Positions 33,074 through 41,874 of a stretch of DNA of 61,959 nucleotides are shown here, piece by piece (position 1 is the stretch's first letter; every line of letters starts with the position of its first letter). The DNA comes from Clostridiales bacterium (lineage in GTDB: Bacteria > Bacillota > Clostridia > Oscillospirales > Acutalibacteraceae), in contig JAAYSC010000084.1 in the NCBI GenBank assembly GCA_012524025.1, forward strand, positions 1-61,959, in the 5' to 3' direction. A model generated the notes under the pieces. That model saw only the letters and a list, made by a program, of their open reading frames with translations. It was not told where the DNA came from and made no database searches. A program made the translations under genes and the position numbers.

Positions 33074-34567
33074 TTAGGATTCAGAAAGTGTAGTTGAAGG
33101 AGTAGTTGTGGGTTCCGTAGACTCTGTCGTAGGAGTTGTTGTAGGGCTTGTGGTGGTTGTTACCTTTTTTGTGGTAGTTGCGGGCTTTTCATCTTTGGGA
33201 AGAACTTGAATGGGGTTTTCAGGATGATTGAGATAACGCCAGCATACATATACATCATTACCCTTGACTTGGAACTGGTCATAATTTTTGTGGGTAACGG
33301 TATGGTTTACCTGCTTGAAGCCCTGGCCCTTCATTGCACTGACAAAGGCATTGGTCATCTGGGAATCTTTTAGGGTTATACGGGCAGTCATAACCAAGGA
33401 AGAACGATCGGCGAACCTATCAAGCATGCCCGGTATAAAGCCTGTCGGCCACCAATAGGTTCTGTAAGTTCTGGTGAATTCCCACTTACCGTTTTGATAC
33501 ATGCTCATTTCCATCTTCAGGGCTTGCTCGTCTGTACCACAGTCATAATGCTCGATTTTTCGGCTTGTGGGTTTGGTGTAAACGCCTATTTCACAGCCCA
33601 CAAAGACAAAGCCGTATTGACCCTTCCAAAACTGAATCATATAATCAAGTTTTTGAGCATCATGCCTGAATTTCATGCGGACAGTATCCATGTACATGAC
33701 CGTAAAGGGTGCTGCTTGGTCATAGACGGCATTAAAGCCAAAATTCCTCTGCCAAGGATCGTCATCGGTAAAAAACAATTTATTATCCGGGTCGTATTGA
33801 TAGGATACCAATGAAGCACCTGTTGGGGCACCGACCGCTACCTGGCAAGATGCGCTGATGTTCTTGTTTTCTTTGGAAGTGCAAACAAGCTCGGTCAGGC
33901 CTTCAGCCACACCTGTGAGGTTGCCCTTTGAGTCAACCTTTGCGATATTGGTGTTTTTGATTTTCCAATCCAAATTCTTGTTTTCGGCATTTGCCGGGGT
34001 AAAGGTAACATCAACTTTAATGGTGGAATTTTTAGCTACGGTAACACCCTTGCCGGGTAAAGCAATTGACTGTACTTTTACACCTTTTTTGCCGACCACA
34101 TTTTGGTTGCCGGTCGGTTTGCTTCCGCTTCCCGACCATTGCCCACCGGTCTGGGTTTGGCCGCCGTCGTCGGCTTTGGTGCTCTCGTCGTCTGACAAGG
34201 GCTCGCTCGAATCTTCCCCTAAGTTTGAAAGATATGGGCCGTCTTCCCTAAATTCCAGTTCCTTGCCTCGGGCGGCAAAATATTCGCTTGCGGCCGCTTT
34301 CATTTCATCGGTCAGGTTCTCATAGTCACCGTCCCAATCTTCAAAGCCTTTTTCTTCAAGCGCTTGGCGGATGACTATGTCGGGCACCGGTGTAGCATCG
34401 TTTTCGGGTTGGCTTTCACTGACGCTTGGCTGTGTGTCGCTTACAAATTCGGTGTCGGAAGTTTGCGTCAAATCATCTTTGCCACCCTTACCGCATGCCG
34501 TAAAAGCAGTCATAAGCAAGCTGAGGGCAAAAGCAACCGCCAAAGCCTTGATTATAATATTTTTCAT
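33074..34567 (-). CDS. Lipoprotein with a Big2 (Ig-like) domain
   Basis: An extracellular lipoprotein of 497 residues. The signal peptide ends in a lipobox FTAC with Cys25. An acidic linker (30-160) is followed by a bacterial Ig-like group 2 domain (about 163-246: IALPGKGVTV, WKIKNTNIAKVD, GVAEGLTELV), a domain of about 180 residues that I do not recognise, and a Thr-rich tail. Likely surface-exposed, with a binding or adhesion role inferred only from the Big2 domain. It lies downstream of tmRNA on the same strand. Confidence 0.85.
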   Translation of the reverse strand: MKNIIIKALAVAFALSLLMTAFTACGKGGKDDLTQTSDTEFVSDTQPSVSESQPENDATPVPDIVIRQALEEKGFEDWDGDYENLTDEMKAAASEYFAARGKELEFREDGPYLSNLGEDSSEPLSDDESTKADDGGQTQTGGQWSGSGSKPTGNQNVVGKKGVKVQSIALPGKGVTVAKNSTIKVDVTFTPANAENKNLDWKIKNTNIAKVDSKGNLTGVAEGLTELVCTSKENKNISASCQVAVGAPTGASLVSYQYDPDNKLFFTDDDPWQRNFGFNAVYDQAAPFTVMYMDTVRMKFRHDAQKLDYMIQFWKGQYGFVFVGCEIGVYTKPTSRKIEHYDCGTDEQALKMEMSMYQNGKWEFTRTYRTYWWPTGFIPGMLDRFADRSSLVMTARITLKDSQMTNAFVSAMKGQGFKQVNHTVTHKNYDQFQVKGNDVYVCWRYLNHPENPIQVLPKDEKPATTTKKVTTTTSPTTTPTTESTEPTTTPSTTLSES

Positions 34568-34696
34568 TCACTCAATCCTTTCTATGTCCAACCTAAAGCT
34601 CCAATAAAGGAGCTTGTCGTTTTTTTGATAAAATTATTAAATTTTCACACACTTCACTTAATGTTTAGGCCTCACCCCGCTTGTAGCGAAATTATG

Positions 34697-34727
34697 ACAA
34701 GGCGCACTTTAGCGCCTGTGTTTTTTT
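34697..34727. terminator. Hairpin at the 3' side of tmRNA, direction unclear
   Basis: ACAAGGCGC (34697-34705) pairs with GCGCCTGT (34712-34719), followed by seven T on the plus strand. tmRNA is on the minus strand, where no U-tract follows, so as a tmRNA terminator it is imperfect. A second hairpin at 34596-34615 is also possible. Confidence 0.35.
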
Positions 34728-35075
34728 GGTGGAGATGGCGGTAATCGAAACCGCGTCCGAAAGCTCATCCTCACAACTTTCTACGAGTGTAGCCTACTGT
34801 TTAGGTTCCCCCCGGCGCACGCCTGTAGGCCGGCTTGCACCTTCGGTAGTTGCGTTATTCATGACAGGTTACGCAACGCTTGCCTGTTCACGTTCACCGC
34901 TAATCGTCGCCCCACCCCGGGCCGCGGTATTCCCGGTAGGGACGGCTGCTTTAGTTAAGCAGCTTGTAAAACTGTATTATTGTCGTTTAAAAATTAAACT
35001 GCGGATTTTATAGCGGCCCCGCCCCGCTACTCGCTTATTGTGGCTCAAAACCCCCGTCGAAATCCTTTCATCCCC
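34727..35075 (-). ncRNA. ssrA: Transfer-messenger RNA (tmRNA)
   Basis: Rescues stalled ribosomes together with SmpB. The tRNA-like ends match: 5' GGGGATG pairs with 3' CATCTCC before ACCA, with GGATTTCGACGGGG near the 5' end and a T-arm GCGGT-TTCGATT-ACCGC near the 3' end. The tag frame reads NDNNTVLQAA, then TAA at 34955-34957. The codon before AAC is UUA rather than the usual GCN resume codon. The gene lies 28 bases downstream of smpB, the classic order. Ends are set by the acceptor stem. Confidence 0.95.
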
Positions 35076-35102
35076 ATATATTACATCGATTAACCGGTTG
35101 GT

Positions 35103-35564
35103 TTATTGTTCTTTAATTGAACGCTCTATCTGCCTTTGGGCTGCTCTTTTAGCTTCAACCGCTCTCTTGTCGTAAAGCTTTTTACCTTTACACAACCCCA
35201 GTTGTATTTTGGCCTTGCCTTTTTTAAAGTAAATTGAAAGCGGAATAAGGGCCAAACCCTGTTGTTTCAAGCTTGCTTTTAAACGCAAAATTTCCCTCTT
35301 ATGCATCAATAACCTACGAACGCGCAAGGGGTCATGGTTGAAGACATTGCCGTGATCGTAAGGGCTTATATGCATACCGTTTAAGAGCAACTCGTCATTG
35401 ACAACCGCACACCAAGAATCCCTCAAATTCACCTTGCCTTGGCGTATGGATTTAACTTCTGTCCCCAAAAGTTCAATGCCGGCCTCATAACTTTCTAAAA
35501 CAAAATATTCGTGGTAGGCCTTTTTGTTTCTGGCAACGGTTGTATTTTCATTTTTCTTCTTCAC
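35103..35564 (-). CDS. smpB: SsrA-binding protein SmpB
   Basis: Binds tmRNA and brings it to stalled ribosomes. A 153-residue protein with NKKAYHEYFVLESYEAGI and LLGTEVKSIRQGKVNLRD near the N-terminus and a basic C-terminal tail (KRAAQRQIERSIKEQ) that enters the mRNA channel. It precedes ssrA and has its own promoter at 35600-35627. Confidence 0.96.
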   Translation of the reverse strand: MKKKNENTTVARNKKAYHEYFVLESYEAGIELLGTEVKSIRQGKVNLRDSWCAVVNDELLLNGMHISPYDHGNVFNHDPLRVRRLLMHKREILRLKASLKQQGLALIPLSIYFKKGKAKIQLGLCKGKKLYDKRAVEAKRAAQRQIERSIKEQ

Positions 35565-35599
35565 CGACCGCTTGTTCCTTTCTTTGCGGGCACATTGAA

Positions 35600-35627
35600 A
35601 TTATAACATATTTCACTTCTTTGTCAA
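35600..35627 (-). promoter_or_regulatory. Promoter for smpB
   Basis: On the minus strand: perfect TTGACA (35622-35627), 16-base spacer, perfect TATAAT (35600-35605) with an upstream TGT. Confidence 0.78.
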
Positions 35628-35691
35628 TTTAATGGGCCAATAATTTGTAGAGCTTAAAAGCCCTTTCGGTGCCCAAGCTTATGGCTCGGTT

Positions 35692-35982
35692 TTACCTCTT
35701 GGCGTTTTTATGTAAATCAGGATTTTCGCGATACAAAACAATGCTGCCGCCTATAACCTGTATCACATGCGACCCGGTCGCCAAGGCCAGCTCTTGCGCT
35801 GCCTCTTTGGGTTTTATTGGGGAAGATTCAAGCAAAACCTTCACCTTTATAAGTTCCCGTGCTTGCAAGGCTTCATCGATTTGAACTGTCAAGGCTTGAC
35901 TTATGCCGCCTTTACCTATTTGTGTAATCGGAGCTAAAGCGTGGGCTCGGGCCCTTAGGTTCGCCCTTTCTTTTCCTGTCAT
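35692..35982 (-). CDS. yhbY: YhbY-family RNA-binding protein (CRM domain)
   Basis: A 96-residue CRM-domain protein associated with ribosome assembly. The RNA-binding GKGG loop lies near residue 23, and the fold ends with GSHVIQVIGGSIVLYR. Its start overlaps the rdgB stop by four bases, so it is coupled to ftsY-rdgB. Confidence 0.9.
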   Translation of the reverse strand: MTGKERANLRARAHALAPITQIGKGGISQALTVQIDEALQARELIKVKVLLESSPIKPKEAAQELALATGSHVIQVIGGSIVLYRENPDLHKNAKR

Positions 35983-36611
35983 AATTTTTCACCTATCTTT
36001 TGGGCAAGTAGGCGCAGCGCCTTGCCCCTGTGGCTTATTTTGTCTTTTTCAAGGTCATCAAGTTGGGCCATGGTGGGCTTGTTTGAGATTGGACCCTCAA
36101 TTTCGTCGGGCAAGAAGAGGCTGTCATAACCAAAGCCGCCGCTTCCCTTTTGCTCAAAGGCAATTTTCCCTTCGCAAGTTGCCCCTACAAGTCTTTCGCG
36201 GCCATCCGGATAAACACAGCAAGCTGCGCAAACAAAGCGCGCTGTTCTTTTCTCATTTGGTAAGCCTGCCAACTCTTCCAATAATTTTTGATTGTTTAGA
36301 TCATCCTTACCGTGTTGGCCGGCAAAGCGGGCCGAGAAAACACCGGGCGCGCCGCCCAAGGCATCAACTTCCAAACCGGAATCATCCGCTATGCTGGGCA
36401 AGCCGCTTTGGGCACAAGCTGCCCTTGCTTTCAAAAGTGCGTTATCTTCAAAGGTCAGGCCTGTTTCTTCAACATCGTCAAGCTCAAGGCCGATTTCTTC
36501 TTCCACCCTTGTGATCAGGTCAAAGGGTTGCAAAATTCTTTTAAGCTCCTGGCGTTTTTTAGCGTTTTTTGTAGCCAATAGAAATTGATCTTTACTCAAG
36601 TGTTTGGTCAC
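35979..36611 (-). CDS. rdgB: XTP/dITP diphosphatase (RdgB/HAM1)
   Basis: Hydrolyses deaminated purine nucleotides (XTP, dITP) to keep them out of DNA and RNA. Key segments: LLATKNAKKRQELK at the N-terminus, ADDSGLEVDAL and GVFSARFAGQHGKDD. The start is uncertain, because the frame opens inside ftsY: GTG 36611 and TTG 36599 both fit the conserved N-terminus, and ATG 36629 is also possible. All overlap the ftsY end, implying coupled translation. Confidence 0.92.
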   Translation of the reverse strand: MTKHLSKDQFLLATKNAKKRQELKRILQPFDLITRVEEEIGLELDDVEETGLTFEDNALLKARAACAQSGLPSIADDSGLEVDALGGAPGVFSARFAGQHGKDDLNNQKLLEELAGLPNEKRTARFVCAACCVYPDGRERLVGATCEGKIAFEQKGSGGFGYDSLFLPDEIEGPISNKPTMAQLDDLEKDKISHRGKALRLLAQKIGEKL

Positions 36612-37542
36612 CCTCTTCGTCTTCTTCATCAAGGTCCACATCGAAAAGCCCATGTGCAAATGCAGCGGCGTCAAAGGGCTGGAGGTCGTCTATTTGCTCG
36701 CCCACGCCTATGAATTTTACCGGCACTGTAAGATCGTTTTTAATGGCCATAACGACCCCTCCGCGGGCAGTGCCATCTAATTTTGTGAGTATAATGCCGG
36801 TGATTTCGGCCGTGTCTTTAAATTCCTTTGCTTGGTTTACCGCATTTTGCCCGGTTGTTGCATCCAAAACCAATAAAACTTCACGGTCACTGTAAGGCAG
36901 TTCACGGTCGATAACACGGTAAATTTTTGCAAGTTCATCCATAAGGTTTTTCTTATTGTGCAGTCTGCCGGCAGTATCCACGAAGATGATATCCGCCCCC
37001 CTGGCCTTGCCTGCGGAAATAGTGTCAAACACCACTGCGGCCGGATCGGCACCTTCTTTGTGTTTGACTATTTCAACACCGGCGCGTTGGGTCCAAATTT
37101 CAAGTTGTTCTATGGCCGCCGCCCTGAAAGTATCCGCAGCGGCAACAATAATCTTTTTACCCTCTTGCTTGTACATGGCTGCCATTTTGCCGATTGAGGT
37201 TGTTTTACCGACACCGTTGACGCCTATAACCAAAATAACGGACGGTTGGGTAACCAGGCTCATTTCTTGCCCGCCGTCGAGCATTTCTGCCACGATGGCC
37301 TTAATTTCATCTTTAACAGCCTCGGGTGTGCGCAAATTTTTCTTGCGTACACTTTCCCTTAAAGTTTGTGTGATGTCTGTTGCCGTTTTGAAACCGGCAT
37401 CACCCATTATTAAAATTTCTTCAAGCTCATCAAAAAACTCGTCATCTATTTCCGTACGGCCGTGCAAAACGGCATCTATGGCGCCCGCCATAGACTCACG
37501 AGTTTTTTTCAGACCCCTGTTAATCTTCTTAAAAAATCCCAT
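36592..37542 (-). CDS. ftsY: Signal recognition particle receptor FtsY
   Basis: GTPase that receives SRP-ribosome complexes at the membrane. The 316-residue protein is the short form, with almost no acidic A domain. The NG domain has the P-loop GVNGVGKTT, DTAGRLHN and TKLDGTARGG. It ends in a short acidic stretch (DLDEEDEEGD). It follows dnaA by 15 bases on the same strand. Confidence 0.96.
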   Translation of the reverse strand: MGFFKKINRGLKKTRESMAGAIDAVLHGRTEIDDEFFDELEEILIMGDAGFKTATDITQTLRESVRKKNLRTPEAVKDEIKAIVAEMLDGGQEMSLVTQPSVILVIGVNGVGKTTSIGKMAAMYKQEGKKIIVAAADTFRAAAIEQLEIWTQRAGVEIVKHKEGADPAAVVFDTISAGKARGADIIFVDTAGRLHNKKNLMDELAKIYRVIDRELPYSDREVLLVLDATTGQNAVNQAKEFKDTAEITGIILTKLDGTARGGVVMAIKNDLTVPVKFIGVGEQIDDLQPFDAAAFAHGLFDVDLDEEDEEGDQTLE

Positions 37543-37557
37543 TGTAAAACCTCAATA

Positions 37558-38874
37558 TTAAGCTTCTTCTTTTACATTTCTTATAATGCTGTTTACCATG
37601 TCGGCCATGGCTCGATCTTTTTTCATAATCTTTTTCATTTCGTTCAAGTTGTAAATCACGGTTGAGTGGTCCCGGCCCCCAAATTCTTTGCCTATGGCTT
37701 CTTTTGAGAGGCCTGTTATTTGATCAACCACATAAATGGCGACCTTGCGCATTTTAGATGACTGGGCATCGCGTTTTTTTGACCTTATGTCATCGGCACT
37801 GCCCCCAAAAGTGCGTGCCACTTCTGTTATTATGTTATCTATGGTGACTGGGAGAGGCTCAACATCGCTCAAAATATCTTTAATTGCGTTTTGCGCCGTT
37901 ATGGTGTTTAAGGGAGCGCCGTGGATAGTAACAAAAGCTTGCAGCTTTTTAACGGCACTTTCAAGCTGCCTTATGTTGCTGCGCAGCTTTTCCGCAACAT
38001 ATTGAACAACATCGTCGGGCAGTTCCAGCCCCAAGGCTTGGGCTTTGCGCTTTACTATAGCCATGCGCGTTTCAAGGTCGGGTGGTTGAATGTCGGCCAA
38101 AAGACCCCATTCAAGGCGGGTTTTCAACCTTTGCGTCAAGGACAACATTTCTTTGGGCGGCCTGTCGGCAGACAGAACAATTTGACCTTTATTCTGACTT
38201 AAGGCATTATAGGTGTGGAAAAATTCTTCTTCCGTCGCCTCACGCCCTGCAATAAACTGAACATCATCAACTATGAGCAGGTCAAGGTTTCGATATTTTT
38301 CCCTAAAATTTTTCATATCCTTGGCCGCCAGGGCCGCAACAAGCTCGTTTGTAAAGTCTTCCCCATGAATGAAGACATAATCAACATCGGGGTTCTTGCT
38401 GATAATCTCATGGCAAATGGCATTGAGAAGATGGGTTTTGCCCAGGCCGGAGCTACCGTAAACAAACAAAGGGTTATAGGCCATGCCCGGTTTTTCCGCA
38501 ACGGCCGTGGCAGCCGCGTGAGCAAACTTATTTGACGAACCCACAACGAAAGTTTCAAAGGTGTTCTCAAACTGCTTGGCTTCTATAGCCTGCATGCCTT
38601 GCTTCATCTTTTCTTTTTCTTCTTCACGGCCGCTTGAGTCAATGAGGACAATTTCAAGTTTGAAGCCAATAACATTTTCAAAGGCTTCTTCCAAAACCTT
38701 CAGAAATTTTTGTTTTATGATTTTGCGCTTGAAATCGCCTATAGATAAAACAACTCGACTACCGTCGAGACTGACAAGTTCAAGTTCACTTAACCATACA
38801 TTAAATATTACCTCGGTTGTGCTGGTCTTCAAGTATTCACGAACCGATTCCCATAATTCCAAATGCGATCTCAT
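37558..38874 (-). CDS. dnaA: Chromosomal replication initiator DnaA
   Basis: AAA+ ATPase that opens oriC. All four domains are present in 438 residues: N-terminal interaction domain, short linker, AAA+ core with Walker A GSSGLGKTHLLNAI and LLIVDDVQF, and the DNA-binding domain with the signature GKEFGGRDHSTVIYN. The start has AAAGGAG upstream. It is divergent from rpmH, the ancestral arrangement, but ftsY rather than dnaN follows it. Confidence 0.98.
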   Translation of the reverse strand: MRSHLELWESVREYLKTSTTEVIFNVWLSELELVSLDGSRVVLSIGDFKRKIIKQKFLKVLEEAFENVIGFKLEIVLIDSSGREEEKEKMKQGMQAIEAKQFENTFETFVVGSSNKFAHAAATAVAEKPGMAYNPLFVYGSSGLGKTHLLNAICHEIISKNPDVDYVFIHGEDFTNELVAALAAKDMKNFREKYRNLDLLIVDDVQFIAGREATEEEFFHTYNALSQNKGQIVLSADRPPKEMLSLTQRLKTRLEWGLLADIQPPDLETRMAIVKRKAQALGLELPDDVVQYVAEKLRSNIRQLESAVKKLQAFVTIHGAPLNTITAQNAIKDILSDVEPLPVTIDNIITEVARTFGGSADDIRSKKRDAQSSKMRKVAIYVVDQITGLSKEAIGKEFGGRDHSTVIYNLNEMKKIMKKDRAMADMVNSIIRNVKEEA

Positions 38875-38933
38875 CTGATGCTCCTTTACAGATTCGCACC
38901 GGCTAAAACCGCCGAGCGCAGAATTTCAAGTGA

Positions 38934-38962
38934 AGTATATCACATACCTTTTTCCATTTCAA
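38934..38962 (-). promoter_or_regulatory. Promoter for dnaA
   Basis: On the minus strand: TTGAAA (38957-38962), 17-base spacer, TATACT (38934-38939) with an upstream TGA. Confidence 0.7.
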
Positions 38963-38984
38963 TAAGCGGGCCATAAAATAGCAA

Positions 38985-39014
38985 TTGACATAAACAGTGA
39001 TTATGTTATATAAT
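38985..39014 (+). promoter_or_regulatory. Promoter for rpmH-rnpA-yidD-yidC-khpB
   Basis: TTGACA (38985-38990), 18-base spacer, TATAAT (39009-39014), both perfect. The 239-base gap between dnaA and rpmH holds this and the dnaA promoter; I see no clear DnaA box in it. Confidence 0.82.
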
Positions 39015-39113
39015 ACATTTTCGCAAGGTGATTTTACCACCTTGTCTTTTAACCTTAAATCGCCATGGGCAAAATGGCGATATTCGGATATATCATGAAC
39101 GGAGGTTTGTATC

Positions 39114-39248
39114 GTGAAAAGAACATTTCAACCAAAAAAACGCCACGCCAGCAGAGTACACGGTTTTCGTGCCAGAATGTCCACCAAAAACGGGCGTAAG
39201 GTTCTGGCCCGCCGTAGGGCCAAAGGCAGAAAACTTCTCTCACTCTAA
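39114..39248 (+). CDS. rpmH: Ribosomal protein bL34
   Basis: A 44-residue, very basic 50S protein with the typical [18 protein letters not shown] start and [10 protein letters not shown] end. GTG 39114 follows GGAGG at 39101-39105. It is the first gene of the conserved rpmH-rnpA-yidD-yidC-jag set next to dnaA. Confidence 0.98.
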   Translation: MKRTFQPKKRHASRVHGFRARMSTKNGRKVLARRRAKGRKLLSL

Positions 39249-39286
39249 AACCTGCCTGAACCACCCGGGCGAACGGATTGATTGCT

Positions 39287-39664
39287 TTGGCTAAAATCAT
39301 AACTTTAAAGCTGAACAGTGATTTTCGCCGTGTATATGCACGCGGCAAGTCCTATGTAAATCCTGCGCTGGTTACCTATGTGTTAAAAAACCGCGCAGGA
39401 ATTTGCCGTATAGGGATAACAACCGGCAAAAAATTAGGCAACGCCGTAGAGCGCAACCGTTGCCGTCGTATCATCAAGGAAGCCTTTCGCCAAAATCAAA
39501 GTTTATGCACCGGCGGTTGGGATATTGTTTTTGTAGCCAGGCAGAAGACCAAAAGGCAAAAAAGCACCGACATTGAAAAAGTTTTGTTCGCTCATTTAAG
39601 CAAGGCCGGCGTAATAAAGCAAGCCCCACAATCCCTAAAAAAAAGCGGTGTGGTTGAGCAATGA
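39287..39664 (+). CDS. rnpA: Ribonuclease P protein component
   Basis: Protein subunit of RNase P, which matures tRNA 5' ends. The RNR motif is in GNAVERNRCRRIIKEAFR, and SDFRRVYARGKSY lies near the N-terminus. The start is TTG; 39287 is preferred over TTG 39278 for spacing to CGGA, giving about 125 residues. The stop overlaps yidD in ATGA. The RNA component (rnpB) is not in this window. Confidence 0.94.
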   Translation: MAKIITLKLNSDFRRVYARGKSYVNPALVTYVLKNRAGICRIGITTGKKLGNAVERNRCRRIIKEAFRQNQSLCTGGWDIVFVARQKTKRQKSTDIEKVLFAHLSKAGVIKQAPQSLKKSGVVEQ

Positions 39665-39915
39665 AAAAAGTTTTACTCGCTGTAATAAGCTTCTACCAAA
39701 CTCGTATCAGTCCGCTGCTGCCGGCCACTTGCAGGTATTATCCGACTTGTTCACAATACGCCAAGGGGGCCCTTGAAGAGCACGGTTGGCTCAAAGGCAG
39801 TGCCATGGCCTTCTTTCGCTTAATGCGTTGCAACATTTTTTTCCCCGGCGGCTATGACCCGGTACCACCCGCTAAAACAAAAAAAGATAACCAAAACACG
39901 GAGGACGCGCAATGA
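39661..39915 (+). CDS. yidD: Membrane protein insertion efficiency factor YidD
   Basis: An 84-residue protein that assists YidC-dependent insertion. It has the three-cysteine signature in TCRYYPTCSQYA, followed by a later cysteine in LMRCN and FPGGYDPVPP. Both ends overlap neighbours by ATGA, so rnpA, yidD and yidC are translationally coupled. Confidence 0.95.
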   Translation: MKKVLLAVISFYQTRISPLLPATCRYYPTCSQYAKGALEEHGWLKGSAMAFFRLMRCNIFFPGGYDPVPPAKTKKDNQNTEDAQ

Positions 39916-40838
39916 ACGCCATCTATGATATTTTAGGCGTACCTTTTGGCTTTGTCTTAAAGCTGATATTTAATCTGGTCAACAATTACGGGCTTTCCCT
40001 CATACTTTTTACTTTTTTTGCGCGCTTGCTTATGTTTCCCTCCAGTGTCAGCCAACAAAAAGGTGCGGCTAAAACACAAAGGCTCCAACCCAAGCTGCGT
40101 AAGATTCAGGAAAAGTACAAGGGCAACAACCAAAAAATTCAAGAAGAGACCCAAGCCCTTTACCAAAGGGAAGGCCACAACCCTATGAACGCCGGCTGTG
40201 CACCTATGTTGGTTCAAATGCCCATTATCTTTGGCTTGATAGGCGTTATTTACAACCCGCTTAAATATGCCCTTGAAATCCCCCAAGAACACATTGATAC
40301 GCTGGTGGCGGCTGTAAAAGAACTTTTGCCCGAGCTTACAAAAAACTCCCGAACAATACAACTCACCGTCATCAATCAAATCGGTGAATTATCGGGCCTT
40401 ATCCCCGACCAAGTTTATAGCAAAATAGTTGACTTCAACTTCACCTTCCTGGGCCTGCCCTTGGGTGAAACCCCGGATATGAAAAATTTCAGCATCCTTT
40501 GGATAATCCCGATTTTATCCGGGCTGACCTCTTTTGCCTCCAGTATCTACACCTACCTCAAGCAAAAACAGAGCAATCCCGAAATGTACAAAAACCCCAC
40601 CATGGGTTGCATGACCTTCGGCATGCCCTTGTTCTCTACTTATTTCACCTTCCTTTTTCCGGTCGGTATCGGAATTTACTGGACTGCCTCAAACATTTTT
40701 GCCTTTGCGCAAACCTTGATATTGAATTATACCCACAATCCTAAAAAGATGATTGCAAAACTCATGATTGAAGAAACCATCGAGCGCCGCTCGCGTGAAG
40801 AAAATTTAAAACACGCAGCAACGCTCAGAAACAAATAA
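39912..40838 (+). CDS. yidC: Membrane protein insertase YidC/Oxa1 family
   Basis: Inserts membrane proteins with or without SecYEG. The 308-residue protein has five or six hydrophobic segments. The Oxa1 core runs from LSLILFTFFARLLMFP to near the end, with MNAGCAPMLVQMPII in the middle. Unlike Bacillus YidC homologues it has no signal peptide or lipobox. A basic C-terminal tail follows the last helix. Confidence 0.95.
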   Translation: MNAIYDILGVPFGFVLKLIFNLVNNYGLSLILFTFFARLLMFPSSVSQQKGAAKTQRLQPKLRKIQEKYKGNNQKIQEETQALYQREGHNPMNAGCAPMLVQMPIIFGLIGVIYNPLKYALEIPQEHIDTLVAAVKELLPELTKNSRTIQLTVINQIGELSGLIPDQVYSKIVDFNFTFLGLPLGETPDMKNFSILWIIPILSGLTSFASSIYTYLKQKQSNPEMYKNPTMGCMTFGMPLFSTYFTFLFPVGIGIYWTASNIFAFAQTLILNYTHNPKKMIAKLMIEETIERRSREENLKHAATLRNK

Positions 40839-40860
40839 AATAATTGGCGGTGTTAAAATA

Positions 40861-41769
40861 ATGTTGAAAGAAGCAATCGCAACCGGCGCCACAATTGAAG
40901 AGGCTGAAGCAGCAGCGCGTTTAGAGTTGAATGCACCGGATGATGCGGATATTAAAATCGAAGTTATTGACTTGCCCGCAAAAAAAACCCTTGGCTTGTT
41001 CGGCGGCAGCCTCGCCAAAGTAAAGGCTTCCTACGAGCTTGAAGAAAGTGAAAGCGAAAAACCCGCGCCCGGTAAAAAGCAAAAAGCTAAAAAGACCGCA
41101 AGCGCCCCTAAAAAATCAAGCAAAAAAAGACCTCCGGCAAAAGAAAAAAAAGAAGAAGATCCGGCTCCACAAGCGGAAGGTTACGAGCAAACAAGGGAGT
41201 ATTTAACCTCTATCCTCACCGGCATGGGGCTTGATAGTTTTGAAATCAAGATAGAAGAAAAAGATGATGATATTTACATTGAACTTGACTGCGACAAAGA
41301 GCACTCGCTTTTAATCGGCCGCCGCGGTGAAACGCTGGATGCTATCCAGTACCTGACCCGCTTAAATGTCAGCCGTAATAAAGAAAGCTACAAGCGGGTT
41401 CTTATAAATGTCGGCAATTATCGTGAGCGTCGCGAGGCCACGCTCAGGCGTATAGCGGCCAAGAATGCCGAAAAAGCCAAAAGGTATGGGCGCAATATGT
41501 ACCTTGACCCCATGAACCCTTACGAACGCAGAATTGTTCACACGGAAGTTCAGACCATTGACGGTGTTGAATCACACTCTGTGGGTTCCGACAGCAACCG
41601 AAGGGTGGTCATTACACCCGACCAAGTCAAGACCGACAGGCCTGTTTCAAACCACCAAAGGTCTGCCGAAAAGGCCGATAATAATAAGGGCAAGAGTGAA
41701 GAGGCCGAAAGAAAACCGCGCTCTGACTTTTCCGGTGCCACACTTTACGGCAAGATAGAGCCCAAATAA
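40861..41769 (+). CDS. khpB: RNA-binding protein KhpB (Jag/EloR)
   Basis: Jag-type protein of 302 residues: Jag_N domain (about 1-55), a Lys/Ala/Pro-rich linker, a KH domain with LLIGRRGETLDAIQYL and an R3H domain around NPYERRIVHTEVQ. Partner of KhpA in RNA binding and control of cell elongation. After R3H there is an extra charged tail of about 50 residues. The usual next gene, mnmE, is absent; LCP genes follow. Confidence 0.94.
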   Translation: MLKEAIATGATIEEAEAAARLELNAPDDADIKIEVIDLPAKKTLGLFGGSLAKVKASYELEESESEKPAPGKKQKAKKTASAPKKSSKKRPPAKEKKEEDPAPQAEGYEQTREYLTSILTGMGLDSFEIKIEEKDDDIYIELDCDKEHSLLIGRRGETLDAIQYLTRLNVSRNKESYKRVLINVGNYRERREATLRRIAAKNAEKAKRYGRNMYLDPMNPYERRIVHTEVQTIDGVESHSVGSDSNRRVVITPDQVKTDRPVSNHQRSAEKADNNKGKSEEAERKPRSDFSGATLYGKIEPK

Positions 41770-41874
41770 AGAATAGTTCAGGTCACTACTCATACTCTAA
41801 GGTAGCGGGTAATGATTAAGGCTGATTCAAGTCGCAGCTTTGTATCTCTTTCCCAAACTACGCTGGTGAATACA

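Noticed and set aside
34726-35013. Open frame on the plus strand over the tmRNA gene
   Set aside because: The region is fully accounted for by tmRNA on the minus strand.
38875-39113. oriC between dnaA and rpmH
   Set aside because: No clear DnaA boxes or AT-rich unwinding array were seen; the gap is explained by two promoters and a leader.
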